NCBI RefSeq assembly: GCF_021654135.1
Contig: NZ_JAKGSD010000011.1
Location: 108,650 to 172,649 of the forward strand
Length of the DNA: 64,000 bases
DNA from: Amycolatopsis tucumanensis
Lineage (GTDB): Bacteria > Actinomycetota > Actinomycetes > Mycobacteriales > Pseudonocardiaceae
Reading direction: 5' to 3'
Shown here: positions 18,252 through 27,242 of the stretch, piece after piece
Layout of the letters: every line of letters begins with the position of its first letter
How positions within the stretch are numbered: position 1 is the stretch's first letter
Program-made: the position numbers and the translations under genes
Notes under the pieces: model-generated
What the model was told of the DNA's origin: nothing
Database searches by the model: none
What the model saw: only the letters and a program-made list of their open reading frames with translations

Positions 18252-19091
18252 TCAGGACGGCAGGTCGATCGGGCGGCTCGTGACCCCCAGCCGGGTCGCG
18301 AGCGCGATGGCGTCGCCGGGCGCCTTCACCTTGATGTCGTTGTCGAAGTAGACGTACACGTCGCGTGTCTTCCCGCCGCCGGTGCGCCGCCAGCGGCGGA
18401 TCTTGTCGGCCCACCGTTGGAGGGCCTCGTCGGTGTACCCACTCGCGTAGAGCTCCTCGTCGCCGTGCAGGCGGACGTAGACGAAGTCCGCGGTCACCTC
18501 CTCGAAACTCGGCCAGGTGCCGGCCGAATCGGCCGCCACCAGTGCGATGTTGTTGTCCTGCAACAGGTTCCGGCACTCGTCCGAGGAGAAACTCGGGTGC
18601 CTCGGTTCGAGCGCGTAGCGCAGGGGCCGGTTGGTTCCGGCTTCGGTGTGGGCTTCTCCCTTCAGTTTGTCGTCGTGCTTGCGGGCCAGTTCCGCGGCCG
18701 CACGGGTGTCCCGGGGCAGTCCGGCGAAGAACTCCGCGAACCGTCCGGGTTCGAACGCGAAGTTCGCAGGCAGCTGCCAGAGGATCGGCCCGAGCTTGTG
18801 GCCCAGCGCCAGCACCCCCGACGCGAAGAAGTTCGCCAGCGGTGTCTCCGTGTCGGCCAGGCGCTTCATGTGGGTGATGAAGCGACCGCCCTTCACGGCG
18901 AACACGAAGTCGTCCGGCGTCTGCTCCGCCCAAGCCCGGTACCGCTCCGGACGCTGGAGCGAGTAGAACGAGCCGTTGATCTCCACGGAGTTCACCTGCC
19001 GCGAGATGTACTCCAGCTCGCGGCGCTGCGCCAGGCCCTTCGGGTAGAACGTGCCCCGCCACGGCGGGTACCGCCAGCCCGAGGTGCCCAC
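18252..19091 (-). CDS. DUF72 (YecE-like) TIM-barrel protein, start codon uncertain
   Basis: 279 residues from GTG 19091. DUF72 is recognised by GTSGWRYPPW, SVEINGSFYSLQ, FAVKGGRFITH, LWQLP and YVRLHGDEELY. The function is unknown; the fold is a TIM barrel. A strong GAGGAGG (19112-19118) lies 20 bases before GTG 19091, too far, but exactly 5 bases before an in-frame ATC at 19104-19106. Translation from there gives (M)AEIRVGTSGW, the usual family N-terminus. This suggests either AUC initiation or a mutated or misread ATG. It lies downstream of the DUF4253 gene in the same orientation. Confidence 0.9.
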   Translation of the reverse strand: MGTSGWRYPPWRGTFYPKGLAQRRELEYISRQVNSVEINGSFYSLQRPERYRAWAEQTPDDFVFAVKGGRFITHMKRLADTETPLANFFASGVLALGHKLGPILWQLPANFAFEPGRFAEFFAGLPRDTRAAAELARKHDDKLKGEAHTEAGTNRPLRYALEPRHPSFSSDECRNLLQDNNIALVAADSAGTWPSFEEVTADFVYVRLHGDEELYASGYTDEALQRWADKIRRWRRTGGGKTRDVYVYFDNDIKVKAPGDAIALATRLGVTSRPIDLPS

Positions 19092-19128
19092 CCGGATTTC
19101 GGCGATGGTGACCTCCTCAACCCTTCCG

Positions 19129-19905
19129 TCAGTCCCAGGAGAACCTCCAGTGCCGCCGGTGCACCAGGCTCGCGGCGTACTCGCGGAGGGTGCCCGGCTG
19201 CCCGGAGAAGCTGCGCAGGCTGAACGCGCGGTGCTCGGCGGCCAGCACGAGCGAGCGGTTCTGGTTGCGTGGCGGCGCCGCGACCGAGAGCTCCAGCTCG
19301 TCGAACCCGAGCACGACGAGCGTCGCCCCGAACCGGTCCTCCCAGCTGCGCAGGACCGCGGACACGGCGGCGACCTCGTCCGTCGACTTGATCATGCCCG
19401 TCCAGCCGAGCGCGGCGGGGACGTCGGCGGGCCGTTCGACCGGCACCAGGCCGAGCCGGTGGGGCGCGCGCCGGACGAGGATCGAGCCGGTGTTGCCCGC
19501 CTCGGCCAGCGGGTCCACCCGCAGCTGAGACTTCTTCGCCAGGCCGGGGAAACCGGCGCTGTACGGGCGCAGGCAGCCGGTGCCGTCCGGGCAGCAGAAC
19601 GGGTCCCACCACCGGGCGAGCGTCGCGGCGACGTCGACGTCGCCGACGCGGTGGACGGCGGGCGCGAGACGGCCGCGGTCGGTCAGCCAGTCCTCGCCCG
19701 TCGCGGCGAAGCGCGGGTCGTGCGGGATCAGGACGGGCCACAGTCCCGACCGGTCGAACCCGGCGATGCAGGCCCGGTACCGGCCGGGGTCGGCCAGCGG
19801 ATCGTCGGAGACCCACATCCGCCCGATCCAGCGGCCGGGCGGCAGTTCGATGTCGGTGAGGGCCTCGGCGACGAGGCTTTCCTCGGGTGTGGCGGCGGTG
19901 GTCAT
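19129..19905 (-). CDS. DUF4253 domain-containing protein
   Basis: 258 residues. The C-terminal ~110 residues match DUF4253 (STDEVAAVSAVLRSWEDRFGATLV, quoted as STDEVAAVSAV and SWEDRFGATL, then LRSFSGQPGTLREYA and HWRFSWD). The function is unknown. ATG 19905 is chosen because GAGGAGG lies 4 bases upstream; an in-frame extension to 20253 has no site and is basic, low-complexity sequence. It is likely transcribed with the DUF72 gene, whose ribosome-binding site begins within 10 bp of this stop. Confidence 0.85.
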   Translation of the reverse strand: MTTAATPEESLVAEALTDIELPPGRWIGRMWVSDDPLADPGRYRACIAGFDRSGLWPVLIPHDPRFAATGEDWLTDRGRLAPAVHRVGDVDVAATLARWWDPFCCPDGTGCLRPYSAGFPGLAKKSQLRVDPLAEAGNTGSILVRRAPHRLGLVPVERPADVPAALGWTGMIKSTDEVAAVSAVLRSWEDRFGATLVVLGFDELELSVAAPPRNQNRSLVLAAEHRAFSLRSFSGQPGTLREYAASLVHRRHWRFSWD

Positions 19906-20042
19906 GAGACCTCCTCGGGATGGACTGCGTCGATGAGGTCGAACAGTAGTTCGAGGGTACGACAGTTTCCGGTCCCGAGATTTGGTTTTCGCCGGTTCAC
20001 CCGATCGGTCGAACGGGTGTTCGAGATTCGTGGTAGCTTCGG

Positions 20043-20507
20043 TCACGAGCGGGTCGCACCCCGCCGTTGAACTGGGGTTTCGCCTGCACCTGCGTGAGTA
20101 CCGGACCGCACGTGCAGGGCGAGGGCGAGCAGCCAGGCCCCCGTCAACGCGAGCGCGAGCGGTAGCAACACGAACAAGTGCTGCCAGGCGACAGCCATCC
20201 CGATCGAAGCCAGGAGACACAGGACCAATGACGGCACGACCAGGCGCGGCCACCGGTACCCGGCGACCACCGGAGCCGCCGAGAGCACCAGCCCCGCCAG
20301 ACCGATCAGCGCCTTCGGCTCACCGCCGGAGAGCCACAGGACCAGCCACACCGTGCTGGGCACGGCCGCGAGCACGAAGCCGGCCCACGACGACGCGAGC
20401 GACAGACGGCTCGCCACCGACGCGTCCGAGCGACGGGCACGGCGCCACATCGCCGTGGCCGCTACGGCGAACACCACGACGACGAAGCACACCCCTGCCC
20501 AAACCAC
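20043..20507 (-). CDS. Hypothetical four-helix membrane protein
   Basis: 154 residues, GTG start. About four hydrophobic segments (near 3-20, 40-60, 67-85 and 95-130) indicate an inner-membrane protein; the C-terminal ~20 residues are hydrophilic. No family was recognised. It lies between XPB and DUF4253 genes in the same orientation, with 129 bp to the XPB stop. Codon usage supports a real gene. Confidence 0.7.
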   Translation of the reverse strand: MVWAGVCFVVVVFAVAATAMWRRARRSDASVASRLSLASSWAGFVLAAVPSTVWLVLWLSGGEPKALIGLAGLVLSAAPVVAGYRWPRLVVPSLVLCLLASIGMAVAWQHLFVLLPLALALTGAWLLALALHVRSGTHAGAGETPVQRRGATRS

Positions 20508-20635
20508 GTCCAGGGGATTCCACGGTTTCGCGCGGACTATGCCTCGCGGGTGCCGCAGTCCACCGTGCGGTCACCGGGTTGTGGCCGCCTCCGCCCGGAG
20601 GCGGGGCACGCGCGCGGAGCCTTCTCGGGGCAGCG

Positions 20636-22273
20636 CTACAGGTAGGCGTCCGCGTCGTGGATCGTGTACGCGTAGCCCTGTTCGGCGAGGAACCGCTGCC
20701 GGTGCGCGGCGTACTCGGTGTCGAGCGTGTCCCGCGAGACCACGGAGTAGAAGTGCGCCTGCCTGCCGTCGGCCTTCGGGCGCAACAGCCTGCCGAGTCG
20801 CTGGGCCTCTTCCTGACGGGAGCCGAACGTGCCCGAGACCTGGATGGCGACGGTCGCCTCCGGCAGGTCGATCGAGAAGTTCGCGACCTTCGACACCACG
20901 AGCTTGTCGATCTCGCCGCGCCGAAACGCGTCGAACAACGCCTCGCGCTCCTTGTTCCGCGTGGACCCCTGGATCACCGGCGCGTTCAGTTCGGCGCCGA
21001 GTTCCTCGAGCTGGTCCAGGTACGCGCCGATCACCAATGTCTGGTCGCCCGCGTGCTTGTCCAGAATGGACTTCACGACCGGGATCTTCGTGCGGGCGGT
21101 GGCCGCGAGCTTGTACTTGTCCTCGGATTCGGCAGTGGCGTACAGCAGGCGCTCGTTGTCGGTGAGGGTCACCCGCACCTCGATGCACTCCGCCGGGGCG
21201 ATCCAGCCCTGCGCCTCGATGTCTCTCCACGGCGCGTCGTACCGCTTGGGCCCGATGAGCGAGAACACGTCGCCCTCGCGGCCGTCCTCGCGCACCAGCG
21301 TCGCGGTCAGGCCGAGCCGGCGGCGGGACTGCAGGTCCGCGGTCATCCGGAACACGGGCGCGGGCAGCAGGTGCACCTCGTCGTAGACGATCAGGCCCCA
21401 GTCCCGGGAGTCGAACAGCTCCAGGTGCTTGTACTCGCCCTTGGACTTGCGCGTGATCACCTGGTACGTGGCGATGGTGACCGGGCGGATCTCCTTCTTT
21501 TCGCCGGAGTACTCGCCGATCTCGTCCTCGGTCAGGGAGGTGCGGGCCACCAGCTCGCGCTTCCACTGGCGCCCCGCGACGGTGTTGGTGACCAGGATGA
21601 GGGTGGTGGCCTGCGCGCGGGCCATCGCGGCTGCGCCGACGAGCGTCTTGCCCGCGCCGCAAGGCAGCACGACGACGCCGGAGCCGCCCGCCCAGAACGC
21701 CTCCGCGGCCTGCCGCTGGTAGTCGCGCAGGCCCCAGCCGGTCTCGGCCAGCTGCATCGGGTGCGCTTCGCCGTCGACGTAGCCGGCCAGGTCCTCGGCG
21801 GGCCAGCCCACCTTGAGCAGCGCCTGCTTGAGCCGGCCCCGCTCGGAGGGGTGCACCAGGACGGTGTCGTCGTCGATCCGGGTGCCCAGCATCGGGCTGA
21901 TCTTCTTGTTGCGCAGCACCTCTTCCAGCACCGCGCGGTCGGTCGTGGTCATGACCAGGCCGTGGGCGGGGTTGTTGGTGATCTGCAGCCGCCCGAACCG
22001 CGCCATCGTGTCGACGATGTCGATCAGCAAGGGCTGCGGAACCGGGAAGCGCGAGTAGGTGGTGAGGGCGTCCACCACCTGCTCGGCGTCGTGGCCGGCG
22101 GCGCGGGCGTTCCACAGTGCGAGCGGGGTCACGCGGTAGGTGTGCACGTGCTCCGGGGCCCGTTCCAGTTCGGCGAACGGGGCGATCGCGATCCGGGCGT
22201 CGTCGGCCATCGGGTGGTCGACTTCGAGCAGCACGGTCTTGTCGGATTGGACGATCAACGGGCCATCGGTCAC
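20636..22273 (-). CDS. XPB/ERCC3-type DNA repair helicase
   Basis: 545 residues. The N-terminal damage-recognition-like part (1-~185) precedes a superfamily 2 helicase core: Walker A PCGAGKT (~205-211), DEVH box (~298-301), motif III GLTAT, and motif VI QRLGRLLRPK near the C-terminus. Bacterial XPB proteins unwind DNA 3' to 5' in nucleotide excision repair. GTG 22273 has AGGAAG just upstream. It begins 8 bp after the monooxygenase stop, so the two are probably co-transcribed. Confidence 0.95.
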   Translation of the reverse strand: MTDGPLIVQSDKTVLLEVDHPMADDARIAIAPFAELERAPEHVHTYRVTPLALWNARAAGHDAEQVVDALTTYSRFPVPQPLLIDIVDTMARFGRLQITNNPAHGLVMTTTDRAVLEEVLRNKKISPMLGTRIDDDTVLVHPSERGRLKQALLKVGWPAEDLAGYVDGEAHPMQLAETGWGLRDYQRQAAEAFWAGGSGVVVLPCGAGKTLVGAAAMARAQATTLILVTNTVAGRQWKRELVARTSLTEDEIGEYSGEKKEIRPVTIATYQVITRKSKGEYKHLELFDSRDWGLIVYDEVHLLPAPVFRMTADLQSRRRLGLTATLVREDGREGDVFSLIGPKRYDAPWRDIEAQGWIAPAECIEVRVTLTDNERLLYATAESEDKYKLAATARTKIPVVKSILDKHAGDQTLVIGAYLDQLEELGAELNAPVIQGSTRNKEREALFDAFRRGEIDKLVVSKVANFSIDLPEATVAIQVSGTFGSRQEEAQRLGRLLRPKADGRQAHFYSVVSRDTLDTEYAAHRQRFLAEQGYAYTIHDADAYL

Positions 22274-22281
22274 GTCTTCCT

Positions 22282-23748
22282 TTATACGGCGTTGCGGGAG
22301 GCCGAGCCGTGCTGGTCATCGGCGGGAGCGCCGAACCAGCGGGTCAGCGCGGTGTCCAGGGGACCGCCGTCCGGGGTCCAGCACCGGTAGCCGTCCGGCC
22401 GGATCAGCAGGGCGGATTCGGTGAGCTGGTGGTCCGGTTCGGCCCGGACCCGGTCGACGCGATCGGACCAGCCCGGCGGCAGTGGGTGGCCGCCGGTGAG
22501 GTCGAGCAGCAGGCCGCGGCCGGAGCGCAAGAGCGCCGACAGGCGGGTGCTTCCGGCGCCGGTGCGCAGGTCGGCGTCGGGCACCCGGCCCGCGGCGTCC
22601 AAACCGGACATCATCCCGGCCAGGTAGTGGTTCGTGTCGGGCAGTCGCAGGAGGTCGGTGAAGATGTCGCGCAGCGCGGCGACGTCTTCGGACGGGTTCG
22701 GCACGGCGAGCACGCGCTGGGCCGAGGTGTGGTGGAGCACGCGGGCCGCCGCCGGATGCCGTTCCTCCTGGTAGGTGTCCAGCAGGTCGTCCGGGGCCCA
22801 GCCGTGCACGGTGGCCGCCAGCTTCCAGCCGAGGTTGACGGCGTCCTGCACGCCGAGGTTCAGGCCCTGGCCGCCCAGTGGCGGATGGATGTGCGCCGCA
22901 TCCCCCGCGAACAGGATCCGGCCGTGCCGGTACCGCTCCAGCTGCCGGGTCGCGTCACTCCACCGGGACGCGGTGAGGACGCGCGCGAGCTCGGTGTCCT
23001 GGCCGTAGACCGCGGTCAGGGCGTCCGTGATCTCGTTGTCCGTCACCGGGTCGTGGGCGGTGGACTGGTCCTCGCGGCCGAACGTGAAGCGGTAGCGGTC
23101 GCCGCCGACCGGGACGAGCATCGACCAGTAGCCGCCGGCGTGCCGAGTCAGGTCGCTGATATGGCCGGCGCGCCGGGGCACCAGCGCGGACGCCGAGGCG
23201 AGCCGGATTTCGGCCAGCACGGCCTGGAAGGTGCCGGGTCGGCCCGGGAAGGGCAAGCCGAGCAGCTTGCGGACGGGGCTGTGCGCGCCGTCGCAGGCGA
23301 CGAGGTAGCGGGCGCGAAGCGTGTCGTCGGCGGCGGTGACCGTGACGCCTTCGGTGTCCTGCGCGACGCCGGTGACCGGCTGTCCGCGCCGCAGTTCCGC
23401 GCCACGGGCGAGGGTGGCTTGTTCCAGGACCTCTTCCACGAGGTCCTGGCGAATGGAAAGGGGGAAGGGGTGCCGCGTCGGCCAGGACGAGTAGTCGAGC
23501 GGGACCGGCAGGGTGGCGAAGTGACCGCCCACAGGTTCGCGTTCGTGGGCGCGGTCCCGCATGGCGTCGAGCAGGCCGCGCTGTTCGAGCAGTTCGGCGG
23601 TCCGGGGCTGGATCGTGCCGCCCTTGGTCTGCTCGATCCGGTCGGTCAGTGGTTCGACGACCACGGTTCCGACTCCGGCCAGCGCGAGTTCGTGAGCGAG
23701 GGCGAGGCCGGTCGGTCCGGCTCCGGCGATGACGACCTCGGCGTCCAT
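22282..23748 (-). CDS. FAD-dependent aromatic monooxygenase (PHBH fold)
   Basis: 488 residues of class A flavin monooxygenases. FAD-binding GAGPTG lies at 9-14, the DG motif is CDGAHSPVRKLLG, and the second FAD motif is GDAAHIHPPLGGQGLN. Homologues hydroxylate polyketides or inactivate drugs such as rifampicin or tetracycline; the substrate is not predictable. GGGAGGAT precedes ATG 23748. It is divergent from a TetR gene with symmetric sequence between, and is followed after 8 bp by the XPB helicase gene. Confidence 0.92.
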   Translation of the reverse strand: MDAEVVIAGAGPTGLALAHELALAGVGTVVVEPLTDRIEQTKGGTIQPRTAELLEQRGLLDAMRDRAHEREPVGGHFATLPVPLDYSSWPTRHPFPLSIRQDLVEEVLEQATLARGAELRRGQPVTGVAQDTEGVTVTAADDTLRARYLVACDGAHSPVRKLLGLPFPGRPGTFQAVLAEIRLASASALVPRRAGHISDLTRHAGGYWSMLVPVGGDRYRFTFGREDQSTAHDPVTDNEITDALTAVYGQDTELARVLTASRWSDATRQLERYRHGRILFAGDAAHIHPPLGGQGLNLGVQDAVNLGWKLAATVHGWAPDDLLDTYQEERHPAAARVLHHTSAQRVLAVPNPSEDVAALRDIFTDLLRLPDTNHYLAGMMSGLDAAGRVPDADLRTGAGSTRLSALLRSGRGLLLDLTGGHPLPPGWSDRVDRVRAEPDHQLTESALLIRPDGYRCWTPDGGPLDTALTRWFGAPADDQHGSASRNAV

Positions 23749-23758
23749 GGATCCTCCC

Positions 23759-23812
23759 GAGTGCAAAAGTAGACTGAGTGCAAATTACTACCGAGTGAAA
23801 GGAGTTGGTAGT
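23759..23812. promoter_or_regulatory. Candidate TetR operator region
   Basis: The 72-bp divergent spacer contains the inverted repeat ACTACC (23787-23792) / GGTAGT (23807-23812) and three copies of GAGTG followed by AAA or CAAA in direct repeat. It overlaps the expected promoters of the monooxygenase and TetR genes. The regulator is inferred from its position. Confidence 0.5.
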
Positions 23813-23820
23813 CTGGGGTG

Positions 23821-24459
23821 ATGATCGAGCCGGCCGGACTTCGCGAGCGGAAGAAACAGCGCACTCGCGAGGCGATCTCCAGCGCCGCGATCCGCCTGTT
23901 CCTCGAGCACGGGTTCGACCAGGTGTCCATCGCGCAGATCGCCGACGTGGCGGAGGTTTCACGACGCACCCTGTTCGCCTACTTCCCGACGAAGGAGTCG
24001 CTGGTCGTCCACCGGTTCGCCGACCACGAGACGGAAAGCGCCCGGGTGGTCCGGGGACGTCCGGGCGACCGGACGCCGCTGGAGGCGCTCCGGGACCACT
24101 TCTTCGACGGGCTCGACCGGCGGGACCCGATCACCGGGCTCAACGACGCCCCGGAGATCCTCGCGCTGTACCGGATGATCTTCGCCACGCAGGCGTTGCT
24201 CGCGCGGATGCTCGAGTTCAACCAGGCGGCGGAGGAGGCCTTGGCAGACGCCCTGGCGGACACCGCCGGGGTGGGGCCCGGCGAGGCGCGGGTGGCCGCG
24301 GCGGCGATCGTCTCGGTGCTGTGGGCTCTGGCGCGCGAGAACCACCGGTCCATCGCGTCCGGGCGGTCGGCCGACGAGGTGTTTCCGCAGGCCAGGGCGG
24401 ACGCGGACGAGGCGTTCAGGCTGCTGGACAGTGGCTTCGGCAGGCTCGGCGCGCGGTAG
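23821..24459 (+). CDS. TetR/AcrR family transcriptional regulator
   Basis: 212 residues. The helix-turn-helix is at about 8-55 (RERKKQRTREAISSAAIRLF, FDQVSIAQIADVAEVSRRTL; quoted in parts) and FAYFPTKESL. The C-terminal domain (MIFATQALLARML) is of the TetR_C type seen in MftR-like regulators. ATG 23821 directly follows GTG 23818, which could serve instead. It is divergent from the FAD monooxygenase and probably represses it and the XPB gene behind it. Confidence 0.92.
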   Translation: MIEPAGLRERKKQRTREAISSAAIRLFLEHGFDQVSIAQIADVAEVSRRTLFAYFPTKESLVVHRFADHETESARVVRGRPGDRTPLEALRDHFFDGLDRRDPITGLNDAPEILALYRMIFATQALLARMLEFNQAAEEALADALADTAGVGPGEARVAAAAIVSVLWALARENHRSIASGRSADEVFPQARADADEAFRLLDSGFGRLGAR

Positions 24460-24695
24460 ATCGTGGCGAAGGCCACAGCGGGGGAACGACACGGGGAGTG
24501 TCGGACGTCTTGCCCAGCGAAAGATTTCGGCTGGTGGGTGGAAGCCGCGCTCCCGGGCCAATACGATCGCCCGGCGGACCTCTTCACGAGTAGCGCGGGC
24601 GGGGCGCGTGTGTCCGGGGTCGCTACCCTCTCCGGGGTTGGCGACCCAGCCGGTGCCGATCCGAGTCCGGCAGAACGGCTAGAGAAGGAAGTCAG
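24460..24695. other. Intergenic region upstream of orphan cvnA-like gene
   Basis: 236 bp. A short stem GTGGC-gaag-GCCAC lies 3 bp after the TetR stop. The rest presumably carries the kinase promoter. ORFs crossing it lack ribosome-binding sites and family resemblance. Confidence 0.4.
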
Positions 24696-27242
24696 GTGGC
24701 CCGGCGGCACAAGCGTCCCGAGAGCGGTGAGGCGCTGGACCGGCGGCCGGACAACCGTGCAGGCAGCCGGTGGCGGCTGCGGAACTGGCGGCTGCGCACG
24801 AAGCTGATCGCCGTCCTGCTCATCCCGATGCTGACCGTGCTGGCGCTCATCACCCTCCACGTGCGCTCCGACCTCGGGCACGCGGAACAGCTGGCCGAGC
24901 TCGCCGCGCACGCTCGTGTCGATGCGGGCGTCAACGCGGTGGTCAACGAACTGCAGCGCGAGCGGGACGTCACCGTGCGGTACGTCGCCGGGCAGCGACG
25001 GAACGGGCTCAGCGACGTGCGGGACCAGCGCGCCCGCGTGGACCAGGCCGCCGGTGCGTTCGCGCGCGAGCTCGCCGCCCAGCAGTCGCGGCTCTCCCCG
25101 GCCAGCGCCGCGGGGCTGAAGGAAGCCCAGTCCCGGCTCGACGCACTGCCAGGGTTGCGTTACTCGGGTGAGTTCTCGAACTCGTCGGCGGATTCGATCC
25201 TGACCTCCTACAGCGACCTCATCTCGGGTGTCCTCGACCTGTCGGACCAGGCCGTCGCCGAGATCGCGGACGCCGAGGTCGCGCGGCTTCGGCTGGCCGC
25301 AAACGCGCTCGCCCGCGTGAAGGACCAGATGTCGGTCAAGCGCGCGGTGCTCGGGCAGGCGTTCGCGGAGGGCGAGGTCTCCGACGACCGGCTGCGGAAG
25401 CTCCTCGGCGCGGACGCCCAGCTCGCCGCCGCGCAGAACGACTACCGCAAGTTCGCCACCGCGGCCGAGCAGCGCTCCTACGAGCAGACCGTCGCCGGAC
25501 CGGCCGTGCAGTCGGCGAACGCGCTCTTCGAGCTGGCCATCACCAGGACGGAGAACGGGCAGAGCCTGTCCGGCCTCGACTCCCGCCAGTGGGACCAGGC
25601 GATCACCGGGACCATCGACCTCGCCTACCAGTTCCAGCAGACCCTGCAGGTGCAGACGCAGCAGCGGTGCGACGCGCTCGCCACCGACGCCCGGCGCTCG
25701 GCGATCGTCAACGCGGCGGTGGTCTTCGGGGTGCTGCTGCTGTGCGCGGTGCTCGCCGTGGTCATCGGGCGATCGCTGCTGCGGCCGCTGCGGATCCTAC
25801 GCAACAACGCGTTCGACGTCGCCGAGCACCGGCTGCCCGCGGCGGTGGACGAGATCCTCGCCGACCCGCATCCCGACTTCATGACCGCGCACCGCGGTGT
25901 GGCGCCGGTGCCGGTGTTCACGCGTGAGGAGGTCGGCCAGGTCGCCCGCGCGTTCGACGCCGTGCACGGGCAGGCGGTGCGGCTGGCCGGTGAGCAGGCG
26001 CTCCTGCGGGAGAACATCAACGCGATGTTCGTGAACCTGTCCAAGCGCAGCCAGGACCTGGTCGAACGGCAGCTGGCCGTGCTGGACCGGATGGAGGCCG
26101 ACGAGCAGGACCCGGAGACCCTCGGCGGCCTGTTCGAACTCGACCACCTCGCGACGCGGATGCGCCGCAACAGCGAGAACCTGCTCGTCCTGTCCGGGCA
26201 CGACTTCGGTGACGAGAAGGCCGAACCGGTGGCCGCCGAGGAGATCATCGGCGCGGCGTTGTCCGAGGTGGAGCACTACCAGCGGATCGAGCTGACCGCG
26301 ATGCCGGAGATCGCGATCCGCGGCGAGGCGTGCAACGACCTGGTGCACGTCGTGTCCGAGCTGCTGGAGAACGCGACCCTCTACTCGCCGTCGGACAAGA
26401 CGGTGACGGTGGTCAGCTCGCTCGCCGAGGACGGCGCCTGGCACGTGCACATCACCGACCAGGGCGCGGGCATGCCGCAGCCGGAGATCGACCGCGCCAA
26501 CAAGCGACTGGCGAACCCGCCCGCGGTGGACGTCGAGGTGTCGCGGCGGATGGGCCTGTTCGTGGTCGCGACGCTGGCGAAGCGGCACGACATCCAGGTG
26601 CGATTGCGGTCGGCGGACGGTGGCGGGCTGGTCGCGACGGTCGTCGTCCCGGCGGGGCTGGTGATCGAGAACGTGGCGCCGGTGCCGGAGCCGCTGCCCG
26701 CGCCGGTGGCCGCTCCCGAGCCGCCGCCGGTGCCGGTTTCGCTGCCGTCGCTCAAGCCGATCCCGCTGCCCGAGCCGCCGCCAGAAACCGAGCCCGAGCC
26801 GGAACCGGAGCCGGAGCCGGAGCCGGACGACACGGTGCTGATCCCGGTGGTGCGGGACGAGCCGCGCCGCGCGCGCACCGAGGACCGGGTCGACTGGCCG
26901 ACGGCGGACAACGACGCCTTCCCGCCGGAGGACGAGGAGCCGACCGAGCGGATGCCGGCGTACCAGGCGGTGTTGTCGCGGTGGTTCACGACGGGCGAGC
27001 ACTGGCCGATCCGGCGCGACGTCGCGGGCAACGGGCAGCCGGATTGGCCGGCCGAGCCGGAGTGGCCGTCGGCGGACGACGACGAGGTGGACGGGAAGGC
27101 GCCGGACTTCCCGCAGCAGGTGCGGCGGCGGCCCGACTCGTTCGACCCGCCTACGCTCTCACTCGATCCCGACGAGGTTCGTCACCGGATGTCGCGGCTG
27201 CAGAACGGGTTCGCCCGAGCCCGCGACGCGCGGGAGAGCTGA
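24696..27242 (+). CDS. CvnA-type sensor histidine kinase-like protein (orphan)
   Basis: 848 residues, GTG start behind AAGGAAG. A basic N-terminus is followed by TM1 (36-54), an extracellular nitrate/nitrite-sensing-like helical domain (~60-340), TM2 (~341-365), a HAMP-like linker, an H-box region DHLATRMRRNSENLL, and a HATPase domain (N-box ELLENATLY, DQGAGM, GLFVVATLA). The C-terminal ~200 residues are disordered, Pro/Glu-rich with a run of PE dipeptides. CvnA proteins normally head cvnABCD operons; here no B, C or D partner follows and the next gene is the convergent gluD. Its 3' end overlaps gluD antisense by 92 bp. Confidence 0.9.
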   Translation: MARRHKRPESGEALDRRPDNRAGSRWRLRNWRLRTKLIAVLLIPMLTVLALITLHVRSDLGHAEQLAELAAHARVDAGVNAVVNELQRERDVTVRYVAGQRRNGLSDVRDQRARVDQAAGAFARELAAQQSRLSPASAAGLKEAQSRLDALPGLRYSGEFSNSSADSILTSYSDLISGVLDLSDQAVAEIADAEVARLRLAANALARVKDQMSVKRAVLGQAFAEGEVSDDRLRKLLGADAQLAAAQNDYRKFATAAEQRSYEQTVAGPAVQSANALFELAITRTENGQSLSGLDSRQWDQAITGTIDLAYQFQQTLQVQTQQRCDALATDARRSAIVNAAVVFGVLLLCAVLAVVIGRSLLRPLRILRNNAFDVAEHRLPAAVDEILADPHPDFMTAHRGVAPVPVFTREEVGQVARAFDAVHGQAVRLAGEQALLRENINAMFVNLSKRSQDLVERQLAVLDRMEADEQDPETLGGLFELDHLATRMRRNSENLLVLSGHDFGDEKAEPVAAEEIIGAALSEVEHYQRIELTAMPEIAIRGEACNDLVHVVSELLENATLYSPSDKTVTVVSSLAEDGAWHVHITDQGAGMPQPEIDRANKRLANPPAVDVEVSRRMGLFVVATLAKRHDIQVRLRSADGGGLVATVVVPAGLVIENVAPVPEPLPAPVAAPEPPPVPVSLPSLKPIPLPEPPPETEPEPEPEPEPEPDDTVLIPVVRDEPRRARTEDRVDWPTADNDAFPPEDEEPTERMPAYQAVLSRWFTTGEHWPIRRDVAGNGQPDWPAEPEWPSADDDEVDGKAPDFPQQVRRRPDSFDPPTLSLDPDEVRHRMSRLQNGFARARDARES

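Noticed and set aside
24463..24807. 114-codon ORF between the TetR and CvnA-like genes
   Set aside because: It overlaps the kinase start in another frame and lacks a ribosome-binding site.
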